Shown here one piece after another: positions 6,662 to 14,283 of a DNA stretch of 19,536 bases (position 1 is its first letter; each line of letters opens with the position of its first letter). Source of the DNA: Actinomycetes bacterium (GTDB taxonomy: Bacteria; Actinomycetota; Actinomycetes; S36-B12; UBA5976); assembly GCA_021784375.1 (NCBI GenBank), contig JAJXSV010000012.1:1-19536 (forward strand), given 5' to 3'. The translations under genes and the position numbers were made by a program. The notes under the pieces are model-generated. The model worked only from the letters and a program-made list of their open reading frames with translations, ran no database searches and was not told the origin of the DNA.

Positions 6662-7543
6662 ATGGGCATCCGACTGCTTGCCACCGATCTCGATGGCACC
6701 TTCCTCGGCCATGACGGCCTTGTTTCCCAAGGGAATCTGCGCGCCTTGAACATCGCGCGTGAAGCGGGGCTGGACGTCATGTTCGTCACCGGACGACCCC
6801 CGCGCTGGCTTCCCGGCGTCATCGAGCAGACCAGCTTCACCGGCTACATCGTGTCTGCGAATGGCGGCATCATCGTGGATGCGCGGCGGCGCGAGATCAT
6901 CCGGACCTTCCCCATGCGCACGGTCGACGCTGCAACTGCGATCGACCGCATGCTCGAGGCCATCCCCGGTCTCGAGTTCGGTGTGGAGCGATCACAAGTC
7001 GGCATGCGACTGGCCGAGCCGAATGATGCTCACGTGCCGCGTCCGGCCGCGGAATCGTCACCGAACGGCGAGTTCGTGATGACGCCCGGCTATCGCTCGA
7101 GCGGACCCGTCGATGCCTCGATTCCCGTTGGCCCCATTCACGAATTGATCACTGGTGACCGGGCCGTGAAGATCGTGGCACGCCCTCCGCTGGGCGATAT
7201 GCGTGATGCCGATGCGTTGCTCGCGATCCTCGACGGCGCTGTGGATGGGCTCATCCAGGCGACGCATTCCAACATCTACGACGTGCTCATCGAGTTCTCC
7301 GCGGCCGGAGTGACCAAGGGCTCGACGCTTGCGAAGCTCGCAACCGAGCTCGGGTACGCGCCGGACGAGGTGGCTGCCGTCGGTGACATGCCGAACGACG
7401 CCTCGATGCTGCAGTGGGTGGGCAACCCCTTCGTCGTCGCGAATGCGCATGCATCGCTGCTCGAGCAATTCGGAAATGTGTTGGCACGCAACGACGAAGA
7501 CGCGGTCGGACAGTTGCTCATCGAGCTTGCGGGCGCGCTCTGA
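6662..7543 (+). CDS. Cof-type HAD hydrolase (sugar phosphatase-like)
   Basis: Member of the Cof/YidA group of haloacid-dehalogenase phosphatases, which remove phosphate from small sugar phosphates or cofactors in the cytoplasm. All four HAD motifs are present in 293 residues: DLDGT (D9 nucleophile, D11 acid/base), VTGRPP (motif II), the lysine of RAVKIVARPP (motif III) and GDMPNDASML (motif IV, magnesium binding), with the ANAHASLLEQF tail of the C2B cap subgroup. It starts 3 bp after parB without an obvious Shine-Dalgarno, so it is probably the last gene of the jag-parB transcript. The substrate cannot be deduced. It converges on serS with a 71-bp gap that shows only weak short hairpins. Confidence 0.9.
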   Translation: MGIRLLATDLDGTFLGHDGLVSQGNLRALNIAREAGLDVMFVTGRPPRWLPGVIEQTSFTGYIVSANGGIIVDARRREIIRTFPMRTVDAATAIDRMLEAIPGLEFGVERSQVGMRLAEPNDAHVPRPAAESSPNGEFVMTPGYRSSGPVDASIPVGPIHELITGDRAVKIVARPPLGDMRDADALLAILDGAVDGLIQATHSNIYDVLIEFSAAGVTKGSTLAKLATELGYAPDEVAAVGDMPNDASMLQWVGNPFVVANAHASLLEQFGNVLARNDEDAVGQLLIELAGAL

Positions 7544-7614
7544 TCCCTGGCTGCGGCAGGCCCGACCGAACCGTCGGACAGCGCACTTAAGTGGCCAATG
7601 GGGACCCGACGTCC

Positions 7615-8913
7615 CTATGGGCGGAGGAACTCCCGGCCGCCCAGGTAGGGCCGCAGGGCTTCCGGTATGCGGACCGAGCCATCCGCCTGTTGGTGGTTCT
7701 CGAAGATGGCGACGATCGTGCGCGTGATCGCCACCAAGGTGCCGTTGAGGGTAGCCACCGGGCGCGTGCCCTCGTTGTCCTTCATGCGCACACGCAGGCG
7801 GCGAGACTGGAAGGTCGTGCAGTTCGAGGTCGAGGTGAGTTCGCGGTACTTCTCCTGGGACGGGATCCAGGCCTCGCAGTCGTACTTGCGGATCGCGGAG
7901 GAACCCAGGTCGCCGGCGGCGACGTCAATGACGCGGTAGGGGACCTCAACGGCTTCGAGGAAGTCCTTCTCGAACCGCAGGATGTCGAGATGGCGCTGCT
8001 CGGCCTCGGCGGGGTCGCAGAAGATGAACATCTCCACCTTGTCGAACCAGTGCACGCGGAAGATGCCCTTGGTGTCCTTGCCAGCAGCACCCGCCTCGCG
8101 GCGGAAGCAGGGCGAGTAACCGACATACTGGCGAGGCAGGCTGCTGGCTTCGAGGATCTCATCCATGTGCAGCGCCGCCAGCGGCACCTCACTGGTGCCG
8201 ACCAGATACAGGTCGTCGGCCTCGAGGCGGTACACGTTCTCCGCAGCCTGGCCGAGGAAACCGGTGCCTTCCATGGCCGCCGGGCGAACGAGTGCCGGTG
8301 GGATCACGGGGGTGAAGCCGTTCTTGAGGGCCTGCGCGATCGCCAACTGCACGAGGGCGAACTCGAGCAGTGCTCCATCGCCGGTCAGGTAGTAGAAGCG
8401 GGAGCCCGAGACCTTGGCGCCGCGTTCCACATCGATGGCCTTGAGCGCGCTGCCGATCTCCAGATGATCTCTGACGGTGAGCCCTTCCGCGGTGAAATCA
8501 CGCGGTGTACCGACGTGTTCCAGCACGACGTAGTCGTCCTCGCCGCCGACCGGTGCGTCCGGGTGCACGACGTTGGAGAAATCCTTGAGGAGCACATCCA
8601 GCGCCTCATCCGCCTCGCGCATGTGCTGCTCGGCGGCCGAGACCTCCTCGGCCAGCGTCGAGGCGCGCGCCATCAGCGCCTCGAGTTCGGCCTGCCTGGA
8701 ACTGTCACCCTGCTTCACTGCACCCTGCAGCGGCCCGATCTGCTTGCCGAGCGTCTTCTGCTCGTTGCGCAGGCCGTCATAGGCGGAGACGGCGGCGCGG
8801 CGGGAGGTGTCGGCGGCCAGGGCCTCGTCGACCAGTTCGACGCGCTCTCCGCGGGCGCGTTGGGAGGCCCGAACCAGGTCCGGTTGTTCACGCAGGAGGG
8901 CGATGTCAATCAC
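7615..8913 (-). CDS. serS: Seryl-tRNA synthetase
   Basis: Class II synthetase that charges tRNA-Ser. The 432-residue protein, standard length, has the N-terminal coiled-coil tRNA arm (about 30-105), motif 1 region around NGFTPVIPP (199-206), the TSEVPL serine/ATP segment (240-245), motif 2 FRREAG (270-275) and motif 3 GTLVAITRT (391-399). The usual TSCSNC segment reads TSTSNC here (361-365 region), a mild variation. The GTG at 8913 gives the family N-terminus [12 protein letters not shown] (initiator Met); nine upstream codons are not conserved. No Shine-Dalgarno precedes the GTG, but a TACGCT box lies 6 nt upstream, suggesting a leaderless mRNA and hence no T-box. Confidence 0.97.
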   Translation of the reverse strand: MIDIALLREQPDLVRASQRARGERVELVDEALAADTSRRAAVSAYDGLRNEQKTLGKQIGPLQGAVKQGDSSRQAELEALMARASTLAEEVSAAEQHMREADEALDVLLKDFSNVVHPDAPVGGEDDYVVLEHVGTPRDFTAEGLTVRDHLEIGSALKAIDVERGAKVSGSRFYYLTGDGALLEFALVQLAIAQALKNGFTPVIPPALVRPAAMEGTGFLGQAAENVYRLEADDLYLVGTSEVPLAALHMDEILEASSLPRQYVGYSPCFRREAGAAGKDTKGIFRVHWFDKVEMFIFCDPAEAEQRHLDILRFEKDFLEAVEVPYRVIDVAAGDLGSSAIRKYDCEAWIPSQEKYRELTSTSNCTTFQSRRLRVRMKDNEGTRPVATLNGTLVAITRTIVAIFENHQQADGSVRIPEALRPYLGGREFLRP

Positions 8914-8919
8914 AGGGGA

Positions 8920-8925
8920 AGCGTA
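8920..8925 (-). promoter_or_regulatory. -10 element of a probable leaderless serS promoter
   Basis: TACGCT on the minus strand (TANNNT form) ends exactly 6 nt before the serS GTG, which would put transcription start at the start codon. No good -35 is visible. Confidence 0.4.
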
Positions 8926-9059
8926 GCCAAGGGGGTGCACGGCGGGTGCGGGCCAAGGACTTCGGGATCAGCGGGCGCCGGATACCGCCCAACTGTGAAG
9001 AGCGTGTGCGTTTCCGTGCAAGCCTTGCCGGTGCAGGACCCGGAGGCGAGGATCAAGAC

Positions 9060-9785
9060 ATGAAGAAAATGTTCATTGGTGTGGCCGTCGGCACGTTGAT
9101 CGGCATCGGCATCGTGGGCATGCCGGCAGAGGCCGGTCCGTCGGTCGTCGGCTCCATCACGGTGACGGGCACGGGATCCATGAAGCTCAATCGTGATCAG
9201 GCCACGACGAGTCTCTCCGTCTCCTACCTGGCCTCCACGGCGAAGGACGCCATGGCCCAGGCCACTGACACCTACAACACGGTACGCGCCGCCATCCTGG
9301 CTGCCGGCGTCAAGGCCGAGAACCTCACCACGACCGGTGTCTCGCTCTACCCGGAGTACGACTACAACGTCGTCGGCAAGACCGGTTCCCCGGTGCTCAA
9401 GGGCTACCGTGCCAACCTGTCGATCAGCGTCGTCAGCACGGTGCCGCTTGCGGCGAGCGTGCTCGACACAGCCGTGCGCATCGGCGGTGACGCGGTGCAG
9501 ATCGGCGGCGTGAGTTTCGATGTCGCCAACCCGGATGCCGTGACCGATACCTCGCGCACGCGCGCGGTCGCCAACGCGAAGCTCAAGGCAAGGAACTACG
9601 CGGATGCGCTGGGCGAGAAGCTGGGTCGAGCCACCAAGGTGGTGGAGACACAGGCAGCCGTACCGGTGCCGATCTACTACACGAGGGCAGCATCCTCGGG
9701 AGCAGTGAATACGACCGTGGACATGGATCCGGGCACGCAGAAGGCCACATCCAGCGTCACGATCACCTTCGAGCTGCTGGGGTAG
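9060..9785 (+). CDS. Secreted SIMPL domain protein
   Basis: Belongs to the SIMPL (DUF541) family, exported proteins of largely unknown function; some members affect oxidative stress tolerance or envelope integrity. The 241-residue protein has a signal peptide (MKKMFIGVAVGTLIGIG..., probable cleavage after AEA at about residue 24), then the SIMPL pattern: ITVTGTGSMKLNRDQATTSLSVSY, a paired-strand region LTTTGVSLYPEYDY, and RAVANAKLKARNYADALGEKLGRATKVVE (about 160-188), ending in VTITFELLG. ATG at 9060 has GAGG 8 nt upstream. It has no lipobox or cysteine. A 38-bp gap separates it from the phosphoribosyltransferase gene, so cotranscription is possible. Confidence 0.85.
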   Translation: MKKMFIGVAVGTLIGIGIVGMPAEAGPSVVGSITVTGTGSMKLNRDQATTSLSVSYLASTAKDAMAQATDTYNTVRAAILAAGVKAENLTTTGVSLYPEYDYNVVGKTGSPVLKGYRANLSISVVSTVPLAASVLDTAVRIGGDAVQIGGVSFDVANPDAVTDTSRTRAVANAKLKARNYADALGEKLGRATKVVETQAAVPVPIYYTRAASSGAVNTTVDMDPGTQKATSSVTITFELLG

Positions 9786-9823
9786 CCGCTGCATCACAGG
9801 GCGATGTGTCTGCGGAGGTGGGC

Positions 9824-10456
9824 ATGTCATTCGTCGATCGCGTCGACGCGGGACGACAACTCGGCGCCGCATTGCAGGGCTATGCAGGCGCACATCCCGT
9901 GGTCGTGGGGCTCCCTCGGGGTGGTGTGCCCGTGGCGCGTGAGGTGGCCCGCGCGCTACACGCCAGGTTGGACGTCATCGTCGTGCGCAAGATCGGGGTC
10001 CCCGGTCATGAGGAACTGGGCCTGGGCGCCCTCTCCGAGGATGGGGTCGTCGTCTTCAACGACGACGTACGCGCCTCGGCACGGGTCCCCGCACGCGACC
10101 TGGAGGCCGCCCTCGGGCGGGAGCGGGCCAACCTGCAACGGCGCCTGGTACGGATCCGCGCCACCGTCCCGCGCGCCGACATCGCGGGCCGGACCGTCAT
10201 CATCGTCGACGACGGGGTGGCCACGGGGATCGATGCCCGCGCCGCCTGCCGAGTCGCCCGGGGACGTGGTGCGAGTCAGGTGGTGATCGCCACTCCCGTG
10301 GCGCCTGACGACTGGCGCGCGCGACTGTCCGGCGAGGCGGATGCGTACGTGGCGGTCGAGGAGAGCCCGTACTTCACCGCGGTCGGTCAGTTCTACGAGG
10401 ACTTCGCGCCCACCTCGGATGAGGAGGTGCTGGAATGCTTGCAACCGGCGTCATGA
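9824..10456 (+). CDS. Phosphoribosyltransferase domain protein
   Basis: Type I PRTase fold protein of unknown substrate. In 210 residues it shows VVVGLPRGGVPVAREVA (about 26-42), VRKIGVPGHEELGLGAL and the PRPP-binding signature VIIVDDGVATGID (125-137) where the two adjacent acidic residues hold ribose-phosphate. ATG at 9824 is preferred over the GTG at 9806 because GGAGG (9814-9818) lies 5 nt upstream. The 3' end overlaps the next gene by 22 bp. In some actinobacteria, such as the Mycobacterium tuberculosis Rv0571c type, a PRTase of this kind is fused to a dienelactone-hydrolase-like domain; here the two parts are separate genes in different frames. The true reaction is unknown. Confidence 0.88.
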   Translation: MSFVDRVDAGRQLGAALQGYAGAHPVVVGLPRGGVPVAREVARALHARLDVIVVRKIGVPGHEELGLGALSEDGVVVFNDDVRASARVPARDLEAALGRERANLQRRLVRIRATVPRADIAGRTVIIVDDGVATGIDARAACRVARGRGASQVVIATPVAPDDWRARLSGEADAYVAVEESPYFTAVGQFYEDFAPTSDEEVLECLQPAS

Positions 10457-11064
10457 TCCGCAGCCAGGGCGTCGATCTGGCTGGCGAGCTGAGCGTCCCG
10501 CCGAACGCCACCCGGCTCGTGGTGTTCGTGCACGGCAGCGGGAGCGGCCGCATGAGCCCACGGAACCGACGGGTGGCACATGCGCTCAATCGAGCGGGCT
10601 TCGCCACGCTCCTCTTCGACCTGTTGGCCGAGGCTGAGGAGGGGGCCCGGGCGGCAGTCTTCGACATCCCCCTGCTGGCCTCGCGCCTGGACGGCGTGCT
10701 CAGCTGGCTGGCGAACCGCGTGGACGTCGGCTCCATGGTCGTGGGCCTGTTCGGCGCCAGCACCGGCGCTGCTGCAGCGCTCACCAGCGCCGCGGAACCG
10801 GGCGCGAGCATTGGCGCCGTGGTCTCCAGGGGTGGCCGTCCCGACCTGGCAGCGGCGGCGCTGCCACAGGTGACGGCGCCCACACTGCTCGTCGTCGGAG
10901 GCGACGACGGGGTGGTGCTCGAGCTGAACCGCTCGGCTGCGGATCTGCTGCGCTGTGAGCACCGGTTGGTCGTCGTGCCTGGGGCCACGCACCTCTTCGA
11001 GGGGCCCGGAGCCCTGGAAGCGGTCTCGGTGGAGGCGATTCGCTGGTTCGACGAACACCTGTGA
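10435..11064 (+). CDS. Dienelactone hydrolase-like alpha/beta hydrolase
   Basis: Alpha/beta hydrolase with a probable triad: nucleophile S109 in GASTG, D157 or D158 in VVGGDDGV, and H186 in PGATHLF; the oxyanion loop is FVHGSGSGR (31-39). At 209 residues it is the size of a single hydrolase domain without a cap. ATG at 10435 has an excellent GGAGG (10423-10427) 7 nt upstream; the alternative ATG at 10453 would overlap the upstream stop as ATGA and shorten the protein by 6 residues. Overlap with the phosphoribosyltransferase gene implies coupled translation and a shared pathway. Substrate unknown. It ends only 10 bp from the end of the convergent hydrolase gene. Confidence 0.87.
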   Translation: MLATGVMIRSQGVDLAGELSVPPNATRLVVFVHGSGSGRMSPRNRRVAHALNRAGFATLLFDLLAEAEEGARAAVFDIPLLASRLDGVLSWLANRVDVGSMVVGLFGASTGAAAALTSAAEPGASIGAVVSRGGRPDLAAAALPQVTAPTLLVVGGDDGVVLELNRSAADLLRCEHRLVVVPGATHLFEGPGALEAVSVEAIRWFDEHL

Positions 11065-11074
11065 CAGAGCGTGC

Positions 11075-11968
11075 TCAGGACAGCAAGCGCCGCAATTGCG
11101 CCACTGCGGCGTCCAGGTGCTTCGCCGCCACCGACAGATGCCCCTCCCCGGCCACGAAATGGGCCGTGGCATCGGGGATGTGCGCAGCCAGCCAGCGCCC
11201 GTGGGCGAGGGGCACCATGAGGTCATCCGAGCCCTGCAGGATGGTGACGGGCTTGGAGATCCGGCTCAGGTCGAAGCCCCAGGGACCGAAGAAGGCGCGA
11301 TCGTCGTCGAACCAGCCCCAGATGCCGTTCGCCAGGGACCAGGCCGCCTGCGCCGCCAGTTCGTCCGCGAAGGCGTCGCTGAGGTAGGCGAGGTCGCTGT
11401 CCGGCAGGAGCGAGGCCAGGGCCGCTTTCACCGATGCGCCGTCGCCGGCGGAGAGCCCGGGCACCGCTGCCGCCAGGTAGGCGGCCAGCGCCTCAGGTTC
11501 CGCGGCGGCGGCGAACTCATCGAGGTTGTCCTGGCCCATGCCGTCGAGGAAGTCGAGATCCGGGGCGTCGTGGGGGCCGACGCCGGCGATGCACAGCGAG
11601 CCCACGCACCCCGGCAGGAGCGCCGCATCGGCCAGGGTGTGCGGTCCACCGCCGGACCATCCGGCGGACAGGAAACGGGGTGTTTCGAGGTGGTCCACGA
11701 GCCGCTGGGTGAGGCGGGCGTTGTCGGCCACCGTGCGACCGCTCGCGCGACTCGAGTTCCCGTAGCCGGGGCGGACGAGTTCGACGGTTCGGAGATCCGC
11801 TGCGCGGGCCGCGCCGAGCAGGCTGGCCGCAATGGGCCCGGCCGCCGGCGTGCCGTGGTGGTAGACGAGCAAAGGGGATTCCGGGCTGGCGGCGGCGTCG
11901 ACGATGCACTGCAGGACGCCTTCCGCGGTGCGGATCTCGACGAGTTGCTGATCTGCTGGGAGCGCCAT
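11075..11968 (-). CDS. Alpha/beta fold hydrolase
   Basis: Alpha/beta hydrolase of 297 residues with a cap region. Visible: oxyanion-hole YHHGTP (36-41), nucleophile elbow GWSGGG (S105), acid D248 or D249 in [10 protein letters not shown] and H277 in GEGHLSV, with a helical cap of about 130-225. The class includes esterases and haloalkane or epoxide hydrolases; the substrate cannot be named. ATG at 11968 gives a natural N-terminus; an upstream extension of 57 codons is low-complexity and arginine-rich, hence untranslated. No Shine-Dalgarno is present, but TACCCT ends 6 nt before the ATG, pointing to a leaderless transcript. It is divergent from rpsF and tail-to-tail with the dienelactone-hydrolase-like gene. 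Confidence 0.9.
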   Translation of the reverse strand: MALPADQQLVEIRTAEGVLQCIVDAAASPESPLLVYHHGTPAAGPIAASLLGAARAADLRTVELVRPGYGNSSRASGRTVADNARLTQRLVDHLETPRFLSAGWSGGGPHTLADAALLPGCVGSLCIAGVGPHDAPDLDFLDGMGQDNLDEFAAAAEPEALAAYLAAAVPGLSAGDGASVKAALASLLPDSDLAYLSDAFADELAAQAAWSLANGIWGWFDDDRAFFGPWGFDLSRISKPVTILQGSDDLMVPLAHGRWLAAHIPDATAHFVAGEGHLSVAAKHLDAAVAQLRRLLS

Positions 11969-11974
11969 GGCTCG

Positions 11975-11980
11975 AGGGTA
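11975..11980 (-). promoter_or_regulatory. -10 element of a probable leaderless hydrolase promoter
   Basis: TACCCT on the minus strand (TANNNT) ends exactly 6 nt before the ATG of the alpha/beta hydrolase, as at serS. The -35 is weak. Confidence 0.4.
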
Positions 11981-12089
11981 GGCAGCCGGAAGGCGTCGGG
12001 AAAGAGTGCTGTCGGGGCTCCTTCCTATGCTCACCGTTGAGCGGTCAGCGCCATCGGCAGGATCCGATAGCCTGTGCACACTGCGATCA

Positions 12090-12120
12090 ACCGGCTCCTG
12101 CCGGTGTGGGCCCGATGCCC
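12090..12120 (+). promoter_or_regulatory. rpsF leader hairpins
   Basis: Two hairpins lie in the probable rpsF leader: ACCGGC/GCCGGT with a TCCT loop (12090-12105), and GGGC/GCCC with a CCGAT loop (12108-12120). rpsF leaders in many bacteria bind the S6:S18 pair through an element that exposes a CCG triplet; the second hairpin shows CCG in its loop. A TAGCCT (12068-12073) could be the -10 of the rpsF promoter, but a well-spaced -35 is missing. The rest of 11981-12195 shows nothing else recognisable. Confidence 0.3.
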
Positions 12121-12195
12121 GCTCGATTCGCAGACGCATTGCCCTCCTGCCACGGATGGACCGTGGCCGATCAGCCCGTAGGAGGTGTTGAACGC

Positions 12196-12486
12196 ATGCG
12201 TCAATATGAAGTCATGGTGATCCTCGATCCCGATCTCGAGGAGCGCACCGTCGCCCCCAGTCTGGAAACCTTCCTGAACGTCGTCCGCAATGACGGCGGC
12301 AAGGTCGACAAACTCGATATCTGGGGTCGGCGCCGCATGGCATACGACATCAACAAGAAGTCGGACGGCATCTACGCCGTTGCGACGATGTCGTGCTCCC
12401 CGGCAGCCGTTGCCGAACTTGATCGCCAGCTCAACCTCAATGAGGCCGTGCTGCGCACCAAGGTCATGCGCACGGACGCCAAGTAG
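12196..12486 (+). CDS. rpsF: 30S ribosomal protein S6
   Basis: S6 binds S18 in the platform of the small subunit. The 96-residue protein starts [17 protein letters not shown], contains the [20 protein letters not shown] signature (about 43-62) and ends [11 protein letters not shown], the normal length. ATG at 12196 has AGGAGGTG (12180-12187) 8 nt upstream; the frame is open for 53 more codons upstream but that part is the leader. First gene of rpsF-ssb-rpsR-rplI, and only 5 bp separate it from ssb. Confidence 0.97.
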   Translation: MRQYEVMVILDPDLEERTVAPSLETFLNVVRNDGGKVDKLDIWGRRRMAYDINKKSDGIYAVATMSCSPAAVAELDRQLNLNEAVLRTKVMRTDAK

Positions 12487-12491
12487 CAGCC

Positions 12492-12980
12492 ATGGCAGGC
12501 GAAACCATCATCACCGTTGTCGGCAACCTGGTCGACGACCCGGAGCTGCGCTTCACGCCCAGTGGCCAGGCCGTTGCGAAGTTCCGCATCGCGAGCACCC
12601 CTCGCACGCGTGATGCGGCGTCGGGCGAGTGGAAGGACGGCGAGTCCCTCTTCCTCACCTGCAGCGTCTGGCGGCAGTACGCGGAGAACGTTGCGGAGTC
12701 CTTGCAACGTGGCATGCGTGTCATCGTCAACGGTCGCCTCAAGCAGCGTTCGTACGAGACCAAGGAAGGCGAGAAGCGCACGGTCTTCGAACTCGACGTC
12801 GAGGACGTCGGGCCGGCCCTGCGCAACGCCACCGCCAAGGTGACGAGAGTCAACCGTGGCGCGGGCGCTCCCGCCGGTGGGGGCAGCAGTGCCTCCGCTT
12901 CCTCAGACGACCCCTGGGCGGCGGCACCGAGTGCCGGCGGTTCCTGGGGCGGCGCGAGTTTCGACGAACCCCCCTTCTAG
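12492..12980 (+). CDS. ssb: Single-stranded DNA-binding protein
   Basis: Binds exposed single strands during replication and repair. The 162-residue protein has the OB fold (about 1-112: [49 protein letters not shown]), a glycine/serine/alanine-rich linker (about 120-150) and the acidic C-terminal tip DEPPF that recruits partner proteins. It starts 5 bp after rpsF with no clear Shine-Dalgarno of its own, so coupling to rpsF is likely. Placement between the S6 and S18 genes is the conserved arrangement, tying SSB supply to the ribosomal operon. Confidence 0.97.
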   Translation: MAGETIITVVGNLVDDPELRFTPSGQAVAKFRIASTPRTRDAASGEWKDGESLFLTCSVWRQYAENVAESLQRGMRVIVNGRLKQRSYETKEGEKRTVFELDVEDVGPALRNATAKVTRVNRGAGAPAGGGSSASASSDDPWAAAPSAGGSWGGASFDEPPF

Positions 12981-12985
12981 CAAGC

Positions 12986-13041
12986 GGCCGTTTCGCGGCC
13001 AATCATCACGACAACCATTGGACCATCCCAGCATTGCTGGG
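12986..13041 (+). promoter_or_regulatory. Hairpins between ssb and rpsR
   Basis: In the 84-bp gap, GGCCG/CGGCC (12986-13000, 5-nt loop) and a perfect CCCAGC-ATT-GCTGGG (13027-13041) can form hairpins upstream of the rpsR ribosome site. Neither has a T-tract, so they look like processing or translational-control structures rather than terminators. Confidence 0.3.
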
Positions 13042-13064
13042 CACCCGAAGAACGGAGCACCACG

Positions 13065-13313
13065 ATGGCCCCGAATCCGAAGCGCGAACTTCGCAAGCCG
13101 ATGAAGAAGAAGGTTTGCATTTTCTGCAAGGACACGGCTAACCCCGTCGACTACAAGGACGCAGCCTCGCTGCGCAAGTACATCTCGGACCGCGGCAAGA
13201 TCCGCGCCCGTCGTGTCACTGGCGCCTGCGTGCGTCACCAGCGCGACATCGCGATCGCTGTGAAGAACAGCCGCGAGATGGCACTTCTCCCCTACACCTC
13301 GTCAGCTCGCTGA
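13065..13313 (+). CDS. rpsR: 30S ribosomal protein S18
   Basis: Small-subunit protein that pairs with S6. The 82-residue basic sequence has the family core [26 protein letters not shown] and [23 protein letters not shown]. The cysteines of CIFC (18-21) and C in CVRHQR are kept, which marks the zinc-ribbon (C+) form; some actinobacteria also hold a zinc-free S18 under zinc control elsewhere. ATG at 13065 has GGAG (13054-13057) 7 nt upstream. It is followed by rplI after 24 bp. Confidence 0.97.
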   Translation: MAPNPKRELRKPMKKKVCIFCKDTANPVDYKDAASLRKYISDRGKIRARRVTGACVRHQRDIAIAVKNSREMALLPYTSSAR

Positions 13314-13337
13314 CCCGACTAGACACGGAGCAATGAG

Positions 13338-13784
13338 ATGAAGCTCATCCTCACGCAGGCCGTCGACGGCCTGGGCGAGCCCGGCGACGTCGTCGACGTC
13401 AAGGACGGTTTCGGCCGCAACTTCCTCCAGCCCCGCGGCTTCGCCGTGGCCTGGACGAAGGGTGGCGAGAAGCAGGTCACGCAGATCAAGCGCGCGCAGA
13501 AGGCCAGGGCCGTGCGCGGCGTCGATCACGCCAAGGAGATCAAGGCAGCCCTCGAGGGCTCGCCGGTCAAGTTGGTCGCGCATGCCGGCGCCACCGGCAA
13601 GCTGTTCGGCTCGATCACGGCTTCCGATGTCGCCGTGGCCGTGCGCAACGCCGGTGGCCCGGCGCTCGACAAGCGAGCACTCGTCCTGTCGGCACCGATC
13701 AAGTCGGTCGGCGAGTACAAGGTGCAGGTCAAGTTGCACGATTCGGTGACGGCCAACGTCGTCCTGAACGTCGTCGCCGGCTGA
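13338..13784 (+). CDS. rplI: 50S ribosomal protein L9
   Basis: L9 binds 23S rRNA near the L1 stalk and limits frameshifting. The 148-residue protein has the N-terminal domain MKLILTQAVDGLGEPGDVVDVKDGFGRNFLQPRGFA (about 1-36), a long connecting helix (about 40-75) and a C-terminal domain with GKLFGSITASDVA. GGAG (13327-13330) is 7 nt before the ATG at 13338; another ATG at 13332 opens only a two-codon frame. It closes the rpsF operon, being followed 16 bp later by a strong terminator. Confidence 0.97.
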   Translation: MKLILTQAVDGLGEPGDVVDVKDGFGRNFLQPRGFAVAWTKGGEKQVTQIKRAQKARAVRGVDHAKEIKAALEGSPVKLVAHAGATGKLFGSITASDVAVAVRNAGGPALDKRALVLSAPIKSVGEYKVQVKLHDSVTANVVLNVVAG

Positions 13785-13800
13785 CACCGACACCACCTCG

Positions 13801-13834
13801 AACGGGCTCCACGGCTTCGGCCGCGGGGCCCGTT
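13801..13834 (+). terminator. Terminator after rplI (UUCG loop)
   Basis: AACGGGCTCC pairs with GGGGCCCGTT (one G-U), then after an A/C mismatch CGGC pairs with GCCG around a TTCG tetraloop. The stem is 14 bp plus one mismatch and is followed by only a short TTT. Differs at one base from the hairpin at 15841-15874. Confidence 0.85.
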
Positions 13835-14121
13835 TCGCATGCGCCGGAGGACGGTTCGAGCGGGCTCCAGAGCTCGCTGCACCGGTCTTCCGGGGCCCCC
13901 ATCAAGGCCTCGTGGAAATCGGTCACACGGGGAAAACCGTATGTGGCACAAGGACTTTTGGCCTGTGATGTGTCGCACTTTGCGCCCTTTTGGCGCGTTA
14001 TTGCGCTTGCCAGCGACGCTTTACGTTTCATTTATATCCAACGCACCGTCGGATCCTTACGGTTTGCCTGACGTCAGCGCGGGACTCGCCTGCTCCGACG
14101 CACTCTTAGCACGGAGGCCAC
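13835..14121 (+). other. rplI to cytochrome-operon intergenic region with probable promoter
   Basis: No supported gene here; a 106-codon frame across it resembles no family. The stretch is A/T-richer than its neighbours from 13930 to 14040. It holds TGTGATGTGTCGCACT (13964-13979), 8 of 10 fixed positions of a CRP/GlxR-type site; a small hairpin GCGCC-CTTTT-GGCGC (13982-13996); an AT-rich promoter-like stretch 13998-14038 with TACGTT (14022-14027) as a TANNNT -10 candidate and TTGCCA (14007-14012) nearby; and the palindrome CTGACGTCAG (14068-14077) in the presumed leader. Which of these acts is unproved. Confidence 0.4.
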
Positions 14122-14283
14122 GTGAATCTTCTCGCGATCGACCTCAATGCCCCCGCTAGTTATGTCACGGTAGGTCCGTTCACGGTCTCTCCGGGCAATC
14201 TGGTCATGATCGTGGCAGGCATGGTGCTGTTCCTCGCAGCCCTCGCACTGCCGTTCCCCGGACATGACAAGGACAAGCGATGA
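14122..14283 (+). CDS. Small single-helix membrane protein of the cytochrome b operon
   Basis: A 53-residue open frame starting with GTG, preceded by GGAGG (14113-14117). The sequence begins MNLLAIDLNAPASYVTVGPF, then has one strong hydrophobic helix (about 27-46, VMIVAGMVLFLAALALPF) and a charged tail HDKDKR. Its TGA overlaps the ATG of the cytochrome b gene as ATGA, so it is very likely translated and coupled to it. I recognise no family. The positive tail suggests the C-terminus is cytoplasmic. Small one-helix subunits are common in cytochrome bc and b6f complexes, so a structural or assembly role in this complex is a reasonable inference. It is easily missed because of its length and GTG start. 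Confidence 0.7.
   Translation: MNLLAIDLNAPASYVTVGPFTVSPGNLVMIVAGMVLFLAALALPFPGHDKDKR

Noticed and set aside
7544..7614. Terminator between the HAD gene and serS
   Set aside because: Only 5-bp stems (CCGAC/GTCGG and GGGAC/GTCCC) and the palindrome CACTTAAGTG are present, without T-tracts; not enough to call.
7591..9063. 490-codon open frame on the plus strand
   Set aside because: It lies antisense to serS, whose synthetase motifs are unmistakable; long antisense frames are common in GC-rich coding DNA.
10955..12040. 361-codon plus-strand frame
   Set aside because: Mirror of the alpha/beta hydrolase gene, which has a full catalytic triad on the other strand.
13839..14159. 106-codon frame in the rplI-cytochrome gap
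   Set aside because: It has no ribosome site, runs through promoter-like DNA and into the 53-residue gene in another frame, and resembles no family.
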